The notes below the pieces were generated by a model. The model worked only from the letters and a program-made list of their open reading frames with translations, did no database searches and had not been told where the DNA came from. From assembly GCA_902475825.1 (NCBI GenBank), contig CABSBA010000001.1:1-28659 (forward strand): 28,659 nt of DNA. The letters run 5' to 3'. The position numbers were made by a program, and so were the translations under genes. Position 1 is the first letter of the stretch. Each line of letters begins with the position of its first letter. This DNA comes from an uncultured Collinsella sp. (GTDB lineage: Bacteria; Actinomycetota; Coriobacteriia; Coriobacteriales; Coriobacteriaceae). Below are positions 6,040 through 15,184 of the stretch, piece by piece.

Positions 6040-8703
6040 CTCTTGGACTTTAAGGGCCTCGGCCAGGCTGACGCGCTTGATAGAACGCGTGTGTAGCAGC
6101 GCCACGACCAGGTAGGTCGCAAAGCCAATGCCGACGCATGCAACCATGGACCAAGCGGGCACGTAGATCTCGATATTGCCGTTGTAGGCGAGCAGCATCG
6201 AGCGGAAGATGGCCGTGAGCGAGCCAATAATGACCGGCAGGCTCAGCACGAGCGACGCCACCACACACAGCGTGATCGAGCGGATGTACAGATGCGAGAT
6301 CTCGCTATCGCGATAGCCAAAGACTTTCATGTAGCTGATCGACCGGGCGCTGTGGTCGATCACAGCCTTGGTCAGCAGGTACATAAACAGCAGGAAGATA
6401 AACACCGCGAGCCCGACCATCATGCCGATCATTTTGCACATCATGCCGATGAACTGGTCGCCCACGGCGCGCATGTCGTCGGGCGTGGTGTCGCCGGCAA
6501 AGTAGCGCGCGTCGAGGTCGAGCTTCTCGTCGCTCACATAGCCGTTAAAGTAGGCGGCATCGTTGTCGAACAGCTCGTTAAAGTCATCGATGCTCATATA
6601 GATATTCATGTCCGACTTGGAGCCCCAGGCACAGTCCTTGCCCGCGTACTCAAGGGAATAATGCTCGCCCTCGTACTTGTCGCCGAGCGTGACCTTCTGA
6701 CCCTCGCTCCAGCCAAACTTGTCGAGCAAGCCACCGCCAAAGACGACGCGTCCGTCGCCGACGTTGAGATCTTTCCAGTAGCGCGAATCGGATGAAATGC
6801 CGTAGACGGAAATCGTCTCCTCGCCATTTCCATCGCCGCGGTCGTATTGCAGCTGGTAAACGGCGTATTTCTCGGCCTGTGCGATTGCACCCGCACCGTT
6901 GTCGGTCGTATTGACCGGGTGGATATCGTCGTTGTCAGCGTCGATCTTAGAGGCCTTGTCGATCAGGTCGATAGCCCCATCGCGGTCGCAGCCGAGGGCA
7001 TCGGCAAGATCGTCAAGGCGCGCGTAGAGCGCATCCTTCTTGTCCTGGACCTTGGCAAGCGCATCCTGCGCTGCGGCCAGGCTCTCGGCAGACGGAGCAC
7101 TCGCCGCAGTATCGGCTGCCGCCTGCGCCGCATCGGCCGCGTCGTCAAGCTCATCATCCGCATCCCGGGCGGCAGAAAGCAGCGCGCCGTCAACCGACTG
7201 CAAGCGCTCGAGTGCCGACCACTGCTCGCGCTCCTCGGCGGTGCCCTCGAGCTCCAGCGGTGCCTTGAGCGTGTACTGGTGCTCGGCGACCAAGCTCGTC
7301 TCGAGGTTGTCCGCATAGTGCGTCATCGTGGGCAGAATCGCCAGGCCAAAGAGCAGCAGCAGCGAGGCAAACGCAATGCCCACGAAGAGCGTGGCGAAGT
7401 TGCCCAGGTTGCGCAGGAAGATACGCAGGCGGAAGCGCGAGACAAAACCCATGCGCTCCGGCAACTGCAAGCCGCGCTTGGTGCCCGATTTGCCGCTCGC
7501 CTCGTGACGAAGGAACTGCAACGGCGTCTTGCCCATTTTGTGAAGCAGGCCCACCAGCGTGATGAGGATGAGCGCGGCGGCGGGAACCACGGCGCACTTC
7601 ACAAAGATCTCCCAGCTCCAGTACACCTGGAAGGGCGGCAGGCTGTACGAACCGTAATAGAGGCTGCGCATGGGCTCGGTAAAGAACACAACGCCGAGTG
7701 CAGTGCCCAAAAGCGCCGCGACCGCGCCCACGATGGCGGGAAGCGCAAGGTAGTGCAGCACGATCTCGCGACGGCGATAGCCGCTGGCGAGCAGTGTGCC
7801 AATGATGGCGCTCTCCTCCTCGATGGTGGCGTCGGTAAGGACCACAAAGACGAAAGCCATGATCACGATGATGATGTCGAGCAGCGTCATCCACATCATG
7901 GAGTCGCCGTCCACGTCGTCGCGGGCATAGCCAATGCCCTGGTTGGAATCGGCGTCGATGAGGTCATCCACGCGTGCATCGGCATCGGCGAGCGCCTCCA
8001 CCATATCTTGCTCGGCGTCGATGCGGTCTGCAGTGGAGAGATCGCGATCGGTAAAGGTAAAGGAGTAGGTGTAGGCAGGCGCGCCACCGGCGTCCTCAAG
8101 CGCGGCAAAGCCGGCGTCGGTGACCTCGGCCACGCCATAGGTGATGGTGTTCACCGTAAAGTCGGAGTTGTTAAGGAACAGCGCTTGGCTATCGGGCTGA
8201 GTCATGATGCCGCAGATGGTGTAGGTGCGACCCTCGAGCTCGACTTTATCGCCCACGGACAGGTTGTTATTGGTGGCGAAGACACGGTCGATTGCCACCT
8301 CATCGTCCGTCTTGGGCTCCTTGCCCTCACAGTGGGACGCGATATCGACCTTGGTGCGGTGCGCATAGGTGCGCAGCGTGCGCTTGGTGCCGTCGTCGCC
8401 GGCGGTCTTTTTGATGATGGCGTCGATGGAGAAATTCTTGTAGAGCGTGACGCCGCCGACGTCGCTGGCTGCGTCCTCGGCGGCCTTGAGCTGCTCCTCG
8501 GTCGCCTCGAAGGAGGTGGTCACGCGGCCGTCCTCAATCGTGTACGCATCGCGCATGTCGTCGATAAGGCAACCGATGGAGTGGGCCGCGAGCAAAAAAC
8601 CCGAGGTAAGGGCGATGCTTCCGCACATAAGCAAAAAGATGCCCAGGTACTTGCCGATATTGCGGCGCAGCTCGCGCGGGAGACGTTTTGCGAGAGGTGT
8701 CAT
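6037..8703 (-). CDS. FtsX/MacB-type ABC transporter permease with extracytoplasmic coiled coil
   Basis: This 888-residue protein has a first membrane helix at about 15-40, a large external domain, then an FtsX-type helix block (about 270-400) with EEESAIIGTLLASGYRRREI, the typical coupling segment. Another helix follows near RIFLRNLGNFATLF, then an Ala/Asp-rich coiled coil at roughly 500-580 and more external sequence. A C-terminal FtsX block contains MKVFGYRDSEISHLY. This is the long permease form that works with a LolD/MacB-like ATPase to move or act on envelope substrates. Start: ATG 8703 has AGGCGG 7 nt upstream. An in-frame TTG at 8718 would overlap the ATPase stop and is less likely. 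The ATPase gene ends 8 bp upstream, so they are translationally close partners. Substrate unknown. Confidence 0.88.
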   Translation of the reverse strand: MTPLAKRLPRELRRNIGKYLGIFLLMCGSIALTSGFLLAAHSIGCLIDDMRDAYTIEDGRVTTSFEATEEQLKAAEDAASDVGGVTLYKNFSIDAIIKKTAGDDGTKRTLRTYAHRTKVDIASHCEGKEPKTDDEVAIDRVFATNNNLSVGDKVELEGRTYTICGIMTQPDSQALFLNNSDFTVNTITYGVAEVTDAGFAALEDAGGAPAYTYSFTFTDRDLSTADRIDAEQDMVEALADADARVDDLIDADSNQGIGYARDDVDGDSMMWMTLLDIIIVIMAFVFVVLTDATIEEESAIIGTLLASGYRRREIVLHYLALPAIVGAVAALLGTALGVVFFTEPMRSLYYGSYSLPPFQVYWSWEIFVKCAVVPAAALILITLVGLLHKMGKTPLQFLRHEASGKSGTKRGLQLPERMGFVSRFRLRIFLRNLGNFATLFVGIAFASLLLLFGLAILPTMTHYADNLETSLVAEHQYTLKAPLELEGTAEEREQWSALERLQSVDGALLSAARDADDELDDAADAAQAAADTAASAPSAESLAAAQDALAKVQDKKDALYARLDDLADALGCDRDGAIDLIDKASKIDADNDDIHPVNTTDNGAGAIAQAEKYAVYQLQYDRGDGNGEETISVYGISSDSRYWKDLNVGDGRVVFGGGLLDKFGWSEGQKVTLGDKYEGEHYSLEYAGKDCAWGSKSDMNIYMSIDDFNELFDNDAAYFNGYVSDEKLDLDARYFAGDTTPDDMRAVGDQFIGMMCKMIGMMVGLAVFIFLLFMYLLTKAVIDHSARSISYMKVFGYRDSEISHLYIRSITLCVVASLVLSLPVIIGSLTAIFRSMLLAYNGNIEIYVPAWSMVACVGIGFATYLVVALLHTRSIKRVSLAEALKVQE

Positions 8704-8711
8704 GGCGCCGC

Positions 8712-9437
<726 letters not shown>

Positions 9438-9518
9438 TGTTAGCCTTGTACTACTTTATGAACGTAATAGTAAACCTTGGCGAACTATTTTGGGGCGAGG
9501 CCTGAAATTTATTTCAGA

Positions 9519-9548
9519 CTAGCCATTGGGGACGCTCTTAAATGACTA
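9519..9548 (-). repeat. 30-bp hairpin repeat, copy 2, just after an ABC-2 permease stop
   Basis: CTAGCCATT (9519-9527) and AATGACTAG (9541-9549) form a stem around the same 13-nt loop seen in copy 1 at 6010-6039. It lies 5 bp downstream of the stop codon of the minus-strand permease gene. One stem pair has changed on both sides relative to copy 1 (G-C to A-T). The one mismatch on the plus strand (C/A) is a permitted G-U pair in minus-strand RNA. Confidence 0.65.
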
Positions 9549-9553
9549 GGTGG

Positions 9554-10759
9554 CTAGGCGCGAGATTTAGCGCGTGCAAGGGCGAGGCCTGCGGCGGCGA
9601 TGGCCACGGCAAAGAGCACCGTGACGCCTAGGTCGCAGGCGATGTCGCCCAACACGGCAGACGTCAGGTCCGAGGCAAGCGCCTTGCCGATCGCATCGTT
9701 CACCCAATATGTCGGCACAAAGTGCGCCGCGGTCTGCACGGCCGAGCCCATGAGCGACAGCGGCATCCAGGCGCCGCCCAAAAACGTCATGAGCATGCCG
9801 AGCAGATTGCCCACGCCGTTGAGCAGCTCCTCGCGCGCACCCAGGCTCGACAACGCAAAGCCAACGGCCAGCGGCGTGCACGCAAGGGCAAACGTCGCCG
9901 ACAGCGCCAGGCACACGCGCTCCACGCCGACCTCGGCAACCGCGCCGGCAAAGCCCACAACGCCCATCATGCTCGACACAAACCAGATGCAGACGGTAAT
10001 CACGGCGGCGGCCGCAAACACGGCAAGCGAACGCTGGCGCTCGGAGATTGGGCCGGCATCCATACGACGCACGCGCTCGGGCTCGTTCATGCCCGAGAAC
10101 ACCAGCCCCACCGACACAATGACCGACGAGATAATCGCGTACGCGCCAAAGTTGAAGTACGACTCGAGCGTGGCGGCGGCAGTCGAGTCGACCTTGACCT
10201 GCTCGATCTCGACCTCGGCGCGCTTGGCGGCAGCATGCTCGGCAGCCTTGGCGACGCCGCCATTAGAGGCGGTGGGCTCTAGGGCCGCCGCAGCGCCCGC
10301 GAGCGAGATCCAGCGTGAGGCCTCGGCAGACGAAAGCGCCGCTGCCATGGTGCCGGCACCGTAGGTCACATCGAGCTTGGGCAGGGCCCACCCCGCGCGA
10401 GCGGCTGCAACGAGGTCGCCTTCAAACCCCTCCGGGATAAAGAACACGCAGTCGGCGCTACCCTTGGCGCTGTTGCTCTTGGAGAGCGCGTCCGCAAGGT
10501 CGTAGGTGTCGTCGCCGACGCCCGTGACCAGCTCAAAGCGCGAACCCAGATGCTTGGTAAGCGCACGCGAAAGGTCGCTGTCGTCGCGGTCGACCACGAT
10601 CACGTTGGCGTCGTAGGGCTTGTACTCGGTAAGCTGCGACGAGTTCCAGCTCACCGACGCCGCGATAAACACACCCATGAGCGAGATGAACACCGTATAG
10701 ATAAGCAGATAGAACGGGTGCGCCAGCGCCATGCGAAGCGCAGTCTTAAAGGTGCTCAT
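9554..10759 (-). CDS. ABC-2 type transporter permease (second of pair)
   Basis: This 401-residue protein has an N-terminal cytoplasmic start and one helix (LAHPFYLLIYTVFISLMGVF), followed by an external domain of about 170 residues and five to six C-terminal helices. This is the ABC-2/YhgE-like layout of bacterial drug exporters. The C-terminal block includes LGAREELLNGVGNLLGMLM and GGAWMPLSLMG, typical of the membrane domain. Start: ATG 10759 has GGAAGGAG about 5 nt upstream; a TTG at 10774 lies inside that signal and is rejected. The start overlaps the end of the preceding permease gene by 14 bp, so the two are translationally coupled and probably form a heterodimer with the ATPase at 11943-12881. 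Confidence 0.85.
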   Translation of the reverse strand: MSTFKTALRMALAHPFYLLIYTVFISLMGVFIAASVSWNSSQLTEYKPYDANVIVVDRDDSDLSRALTKHLGSRFELVTGVGDDTYDLADALSKSNSAKGSADCVFFIPEGFEGDLVAAARAGWALPKLDVTYGAGTMAAALSSAEASRWISLAGAAAALEPTASNGGVAKAAEHAAAKRAEVEIEQVKVDSTAAATLESYFNFGAYAIISSVIVSVGLVFSGMNEPERVRRMDAGPISERQRSLAVFAAAAVITVCIWFVSSMMGVVGFAGAVAEVGVERVCLALSATFALACTPLAVGFALSSLGAREELLNGVGNLLGMLMTFLGGAWMPLSLMGSAVQTAAHFVPTYWVNDAIGKALASDLTSAVLGDIACDLGVTVLFAVAIAAAGLALARAKSRA

Positions 10760-11933
10760 AGCGGCTCCTTCCAAAGATCAGCGTGGCGGCGGCAACGAAC
10801 AGCAGCGCCATAAGGACCAGTGCGCCGGCGCGAACGGCAAAGGGGCCCAGGTCCTCAAAGAAATACAGGCGATTGAACATGTCGCAGATGAGCTTGACGG
10901 GGTTGAGCCAGCACTCGGCTGGGCAGGCGCGGGCGACGTCGTCGGCAAGCGACATCGCCGGCTCGCCGTAGAGGCCGGCGAACAGGGCGCACGTGGTGGC
11001 AAAGCCCGTGAGGATGCCCGACTTGGACGCCTTGCCACCCTTAACGGGAAGCGTGCCCACAAAGAGTCCCAGGCCCGTGGCGGCAAGCGCGGAAGCAGCA
11101 CCGCCCACCAGACACAGCCCCTCGCGCCCGCCAAAGTCGACGCCCACGACCAGGCGCACGTAGCCGATCGCGATCGTCATCGAGGCAAAGGAAACCAGCC
11201 ACGAGCCCACAAAGATGCCAGCCAGCGACGCCGTTTTGGAAAGGCCGCCCACGCAGCGACGCGCGCCAAGGCCAGACAGATTGGGTTGCAAATCGACGAC
11301 ACTCAAGGCGGCAAACTCGGCAGACATCATCGCGACCAGGCCAAAAAGCGCGTAGTAGTAGATGACCGTGCCATCGGGCGTGGTGCGTGTCAGGCTTACG
11401 CGGCGGGTACCGCCCTCGAGCGACAGGGCGCGCGCAACCGCCTCCGGGTCGGCGAGCGCCGCCGGGTTGTCCCGGGCAATCTGGGACATGAGCTCGGCAT
11501 TTTGCGTATACGAGCTTGCCACCGTCTCCAGGATGCTGCGGTCAGTGAGCACCGACGACGCACGCGAGCTGTCGTAGCTCGAAAGCAACGTGAGCTTGGG
11601 CGTGCCCGCATCGTCGACCGTATAGATGCCCGCGACCTCGCCGGCCTTAAGCGCACGGTTCGCATCGGCTGCGTCGTCGCACTCGTGGATCTCGAGCAGT
11701 TGATCGTCGCCCTTCTTGGCAAGCGAGGTCGCCACGTCCTTAAAGGACGAAGCGCCCCAGGCTTCGTCAGCGACAACGGCCACCGGCACCGGATCGACCG
11801 TGCCGTCAGAGCTCAGATTCGCGAACATAAACATGAACATCGTCGAAAGCGCAATGGGAAAGATCGCGCCCCAGACCCATGTACTCGGTCGACGCAGTAG
11901 CGTCTTGACCGTGATAATGATGGTGTTGAACAT
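10746..11933 (-). CDS. ABC-2 type transporter permease (first of pair)
   Basis: The 395-residue protein starts MFNTIIITVKTLLRRPSTWV, a cytoplasmic segment typical of ABC-2 permeases. It continues with a helix (about 20-40), an external domain (about 45-225) and a C-terminal bundle of six helices ending GRSRYEHL. The helix order and length match its neighbour, although the sequences are clearly diverged. The gene starts 9 bp after the ATPase stop and overlaps the next permease gene, consistent with a three-gene ATPase-permease-permease operon. Substrate is unknown; the context with a NarL-type two-component system suggests export of, or resistance to, a membrane-active compound. Confidence 0.87.
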   Translation of the reverse strand: MFNTIIITVKTLLRRPSTWVWGAIFPIALSTMFMFMFANLSSDGTVDPVPVAVVADEAWGASSFKDVATSLAKKGDDQLLEIHECDDAADANRALKAGEVAGIYTVDDAGTPKLTLLSSYDSSRASSVLTDRSILETVASSYTQNAELMSQIARDNPAALADPEAVARALSLEGGTRRVSLTRTTPDGTVIYYYALFGLVAMMSAEFAALSVVDLQPNLSGLGARRCVGGLSKTASLAGIFVGSWLVSFASMTIAIGYVRLVVGVDFGGREGLCLVGGAASALAATGLGLFVGTLPVKGGKASKSGILTGFATTCALFAGLYGEPAMSLADDVARACPAECWLNPVKLICDMFNRLYFFEDLGPFAVRAGALVLMALLFVAAATLIFGRSRYEHL

Positions 11934-11942
11934 GGCCGCCTC

Positions 11943-12881
11943 CTAGTCGCGTAGCTCGCGGCCGGTGATCTCGAGGAACACGTCGTTGAGGGTCGGCGGC
12001 TCGCTCCACACGCGGCCGAGCGCCACATCGGCGGCGCGCAGCGTGTCGAGGATGTCGACCAGATTGTGTGGGCTCGCTTCGCAGGTGCAGACGAGCTCGC
12101 CGCCAGACAGCTCAACCGAAAGCACGTGCTCGAGGGCGCGCAGTCGCTCGACCGTAGCGGGCTCGACGGCGCCGACCTCGACGGTCACGCGCTCGCCCAT
12201 CTGAATCATGCGCTTGAGCTCGTCGTTGGTGCCCTGCGCCAGCACGCGGCCGCCGTCCATGATCATGATGCGGCTGCAGATCTGCTCGACTTCCTCCATG
12301 TAATGGCTGGTATACACCACCGTGGCGCCCTCGTCGCGCAGACGGCAGATGCCCTCCAGGATGGCGTTGCGGCTCTGCGGGTCGACCGCCACCGTGGGTT
12401 CGTCAAAAAAGATGAGCTCGGGCTTGTGCGCGATGCCGCAGGCGATGTTGAGGCGACGCGCCAGGCCGCCCGAAAGCTTGCCGGGGCGGAACTTGGTGAA
12501 GTCGCCCAGGCCGACAAAGTCGATCGCCTCATCCACCAGCGCACGGCGGCGCTTGCGGTCGCTAACGTAAAGGCTGCAGAAATAGTCGATGTTCTCGCGC
12601 ACCGTAAGCTCGTCGAACACCGCCACCTGCTGCGGCACTACACCGATGCGGCGCTTGAGGTCGTAGCGGGCGGGCGTCATGGGTTCGCCGAACAGCTCGA
12701 TGGTGCCTTTGTCGTAGGCAAGCAGCTGCAGAATGCAGTTGATGGACGTGGTCTTGCCCGAGCCGTTGGGGCCCAGCAGGCCAAAGATCTCGCCGGGGGC
12801 GATGCTCAGGCTAAAGTGGTCGAGCGCGATAAGGTCGTCGTAGCGCTTGACGAGGTTTTCGACGTGGACGATGTCTGTCAT
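11943..12881 (-). CDS. ABC transporter ATP-binding protein, drug-export (CcmA/LnrL-like) type
   Basis: This 312-residue protein has Walker A GPNGSGKTT, a Q-loop in VVPQQVAVFDELT, signature LSGGLARRLN, Walker B LIFFDEPTVAVDP and switch His in TSHYMEE. The C-terminal 80 or so residues form the accessory domain common to DrrA/NodI-type drug-export ATPases. The signature LSGGLARR replaces the usual Gln after LSGG with Leu, a variant seen in this branch. AAGGG lies about 7 nt before ATG 12881. It is first in its operon and divergent from the histidine kinase gene, the arrangement of Bacillus LnrL-type exporters. Confidence 0.93.
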   Translation of the reverse strand: MTDIVHVENLVKRYDDLIALDHFSLSIAPGEIFGLLGPNGSGKTTSINCILQLLAYDKGTIELFGEPMTPARYDLKRRIGVVPQQVAVFDELTVRENIDYFCSLYVSDRKRRRALVDEAIDFVGLGDFTKFRPGKLSGGLARRLNIACGIAHKPELIFFDEPTVAVDPQSRNAILEGICRLRDEGATVVYTSHYMEEVEQICSRIMIMDGGRVLAQGTNDELKRMIQMGERVTVEVGAVEPATVERLRALEHVLSVELSGGELVCTCEASPHNLVDILDTLRAADVALGRVWSEPPTLNDVFLEITGRELRD

Positions 12882-13091
12882 GAGGCGGCCCTTCTGTTGA
12901 TTGCGGCCCGGTACGATTGCATCATCGCAGGAGCCGCCGGCGCGCGCCAGTGAGCTTTGTCACGAGTGCGAGGGGGCGGAGGCGAAACCCCCGCTCGCGC
13001 GAGCGATCGACGCCACTTTGCCGCGCGGGAGGAATGTCACGGTTGCGCAGGCGGCCCCTCCACCACGCGCGGCTTCGCGTACAATACCCGT
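12882..13091. promoter_or_regulatory. Divergent control region between exporter and two-component genes
   Basis: The 210-bp gap must hold both promoters. For the kinase gene, TACAAT at 13080-13085 is followed by exactly 6 nt and then ATG 13092, so transcription would begin at or next to the start codon; no -35 is evident and no ribosome binding site precedes the ATG. On the exporter side only the ribosome binding site is clear. GATTGC occurs twice, 16 bp apart (12899 and 12915), and could be part of a response-regulator site, but this is weak. Confidence 0.45.
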
Positions 13092-14234
13092 ATGAACAGG
13101 CTTTTCGACAAATCGATCGTTCTGGCGTGCTGCATTGCGGCCGCCATGGGTCTTGCTGTGGACGCTCGCCTGGTCGCGGCGTTTTGCCTTGGCGTTATCG
13201 CCACCTCGCTGGCCGAGGTCGCACAGGAGGAACGCACGCGCCGCACAAGCGAGGCCGCAAGTTACGCTTACATCATCGCGGCCGTCTTTGTGCCGCCGTT
13301 TATGCCGTTTACACCCCTCGCCTTCTATGACATCGCGCGGCGCGTGCGCCGCGAGCACGCCTGGGTCGCGCTGGGCATTTGCTCCGTCTTTGCCCTTGCG
13401 CTCGTCGCGGACCTTCGCACCGACGCGCTCACCGCCCGAACGCTCCTGCTGGCCGCCATCCTCTCGGTTGCCGCCACCTTGCTATCGCTACGCACCGCCC
13501 AGTTGGAGCGCGAGCAGCAGCGCATGCGCCGCACCCGCGACGAGCTGCAGGAACGAACCCTCGCGCTCGAAGCGCGCAACCGCGATCTTGCCGACCGCCA
13601 GGACTACGAAGTCGAGCTCGCGACACTCGCCGAGCGCGCCCGCATCGCGCGCGAGATCCACGATAACGTGGGCCACCAGCTCACGCGCGCCTCACTGCAA
13701 GCCGAAGCCTTGCGCGTGGTCCATGCCGACGAGCCCAGGGTCGCCGCCGATTTCGCCGACGTCAAACGCACGGTTGACGAGGCGCTCCAGCTTGTGCGCA
13801 CCAGCGTCCACGCGCTCAACGACAACGCTGTCGACCTTTCCGTGCAGCTCGAACGCATTGTTGAAGGCGCGCGCTCGGACGGCGGCCCGCAGATTGAGCT
13901 TGAAGTTATGGCCGAACATGCGCCCGCAAACGTCGCGAACTGCTTTGCGGCGGTCCTGCGCGAGGCGCTCTCCAACACCATGCGCCACGCTTGCGCCCGT
14001 ACTGTCACCGTACGGTGCATGGAGCATCCGTCGTTTTACCAGCTCATTGTTACCGACGATGGCGCAGGCGGGGCTCAAGCAAGCGGCCGCAACGTCACAG
14101 GAGGCATGGGGCTCGGCTCCATGCGCGAGCGCGTCGAGGCGCTTGGCGGCACCTTCACCGCCGGCCCGCGTGCCGGCGCCGCCGGCTGGCGCGTGTTTGC
14201 CACCGTTCCCAAACAGCAAGGAGATGAGGACTGA
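13092..14234 (+). CDS. Sensor histidine kinase, NarL/DesK type
   Basis: This 380-residue protein has four to five N-terminal membrane helices (about 8-135) with almost no external sensing domain, which suggests sensing within or at the membrane. A coiled coil (about 136-178) leads to the HisKA_3 dimerisation domain, AREIHDNVGHQL, with predicted phospho-His190. The HATPase domain follows: N-box ALSNTMRHA, DDGAGG, and MGLGSMRERVEALGG. This is the NarX/DesK class. The frame is open further upstream, but that stretch holds the TACAAT -10 box, so ATG 13092 is chosen. A leaderless mRNA is likely. The stop overlaps the response-regulator start by one base. Likely controls the divergent exporter. Confidence 0.92.
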   Translation: MNRLFDKSIVLACCIAAAMGLAVDARLVAAFCLGVIATSLAEVAQEERTRRTSEAASYAYIIAAVFVPPFMPFTPLAFYDIARRVRREHAWVALGICSVFALALVADLRTDALTARTLLLAAILSVAATLLSLRTAQLEREQQRMRRTRDELQERTLALEARNRDLADRQDYEVELATLAERARIAREIHDNVGHQLTRASLQAEALRVVHADEPRVAADFADVKRTVDEALQLVRTSVHALNDNAVDLSVQLERIVEGARSDGGPQIELEVMAEHAPANVANCFAAVLREALSNTMRHACARTVTVRCMEHPSFYQLIVTDDGAGGAQASGRNVTGGMGLGSMRERVEALGGTFTAGPRAGAAGWRVFATVPKQQGDED

Positions 14235-14863
14235 TGAGGCTCATCGTTGTCGACGACGACCGCCTGGTGGTCGATTCGCTCAAGATTATCCTGGGCGCCC
14301 AGCCGCAGATCGAAGTGGTGGGCACCTGCGCCAACGGCAGCGACGCGGTTTCGCTCTATGCCGAACACACACCCGACATCGCACTGCTCGATATCCAGAT
14401 GCCGGGGCGTGACGGACTTTCGGCGGCACGCGAAATCCTTGAGCGCGACCCTGCGGCGCGCGTGGTGTTTCTGACGACATTCTCGGATGACGAGTACATT
14501 GTGTCGGCGCTCAAACTGGGCGCCCGCGGCTACCTGATCAAGACCGATGTCGCCGCCATTCCGCCAGCGTTGGTGCAAGTCATGGACGGCAAGCGCGTAC
14601 TCGAGGGTAAGGCGATCGAGGATATCGATTTTGACGGAACGGGCGTCGAGGCGGACACGCTCAGCCGGCCCGCGGCCTTCGCCAGCCTGACCGACCGCGA
14701 GTTCGAAGTCGCCGAGCTCATCGCCCGTGGCCTCGACAACAAGGAGATCGCCGCCACCGCCTACATGGGCGAAGGCACCGTGCGCAACCACATCAGCTCG
14801 ATCCTGGCAAAGATGGGCCTGCGCAACCGCACGCAAATCGCCATCGCCTACCTGCGAGGGTAA
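14234..14863 (+). CDS. Response regulator, NarL/LuxR family
   Basis: This 209-residue regulator is complete. The receiver domain (about 1-120) has acidic DDD at 7-9, phospho-acceptor Asp53 in LLDIQMPGRDG, Thr81/82 in VFLTTFSDDEY and Lys103 in YLIKTD. The C-terminal LuxR-type helix-turn-helix (about 145-205) reads LTDREFEVAELIARGLDNKEIA followed by GTVRNHISSILAKMGLRNRTQ. It is translated by coupling with the kinase (TGATG overlap). The partner kinase and the neighbouring exporter imply that it activates the operon at 12881. No terminator is obvious; transcription would run into the palindromic elements downstream, which may end it. Confidence 0.95.
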   Translation: MRLIVVDDDRLVVDSLKIILGAQPQIEVVGTCANGSDAVSLYAEHTPDIALLDIQMPGRDGLSAAREILERDPAARVVFLTTFSDDEYIVSALKLGARGYLIKTDVAAIPPALVQVMDGKRVLEGKAIEDIDFDGTGVEADTLSRPAAFASLTDREFEVAELIARGLDNKEIAATAYMGEGTVRNHISSILAKMGLRNRTQIAIAYLRG

Positions 14864-14883
14864 TTACCCAACGACCGACCACC

Positions 14884-14937
14884 CCGGCATAGCAAAATGG
14901 CTGCCACCGATTTAATACCATTTCAAAACTATGCCGG
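14884..14937. repeat. 54-bp palindrome sharing the end motif of elements A and B
   Basis: CCGGCATAG at 14884-14892 is inverted at 14929-14937 (CTATGCCGG). The right arm is also the left end of element A. Just inside each arm AAAATGG and CCATTT are again complementary in part. It may be a deleted copy of the element family or part of a larger folded structure. Confidence 0.5.
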
Positions 14938-15076
14938 TTTACTACGATGAATCAGGAATGTTCGACCACGGTAAATTGCGCGCTTGCAAAACCGCAGGTA
15001 GAACGCTTGCAATATTTAGAAAAATGCAGTCATGGTCGGGAATGTCGAATTCATCGTAGTAAACCGACATAGTTTT
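14925..15076. repeat. 152-bp palindromic element A
   Basis: The left end AAAACTATGCCGGTTTACTA and following GATGAAT recur inverted at the right end (15031-15076) with one change, ATGCCGG against ATGTCGG. Similarity continues to about 45 nt per arm, including GACCACGG against GACCATGA. The core AAAACCGCAGGTAGA lies at 14988-15002, flanked by a direct repeat CGCTTGCAA (14981 and 15004). It is non-coding as far as can be judged, although open frames cross it. It has the same length as element B. Confidence 0.75.
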
Positions 15077-15184
15077 GTTCGGGCGGCCCTGCACGGGTGC
15101 CTCCGCAAGCCTCGCGGGACCAAAATGATCCGTTTTCCTCCGTCCCCGAGGGATCAGGGGCTGGTACTGACATGATGGCATTTC
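15077..15184. other. 108-bp spacer between elements A and B
   Basis: GC-rich sequence with no gene. It starts with GTTCGGGCGGCCC, nearly the same as the sequence after element B (GTTCGCGGCGGCCC), and ends with ATTTC, as does the flank before element A. These shared flanks suggest that the repeated unit is larger than 152 bp. Confidence 0.4.
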
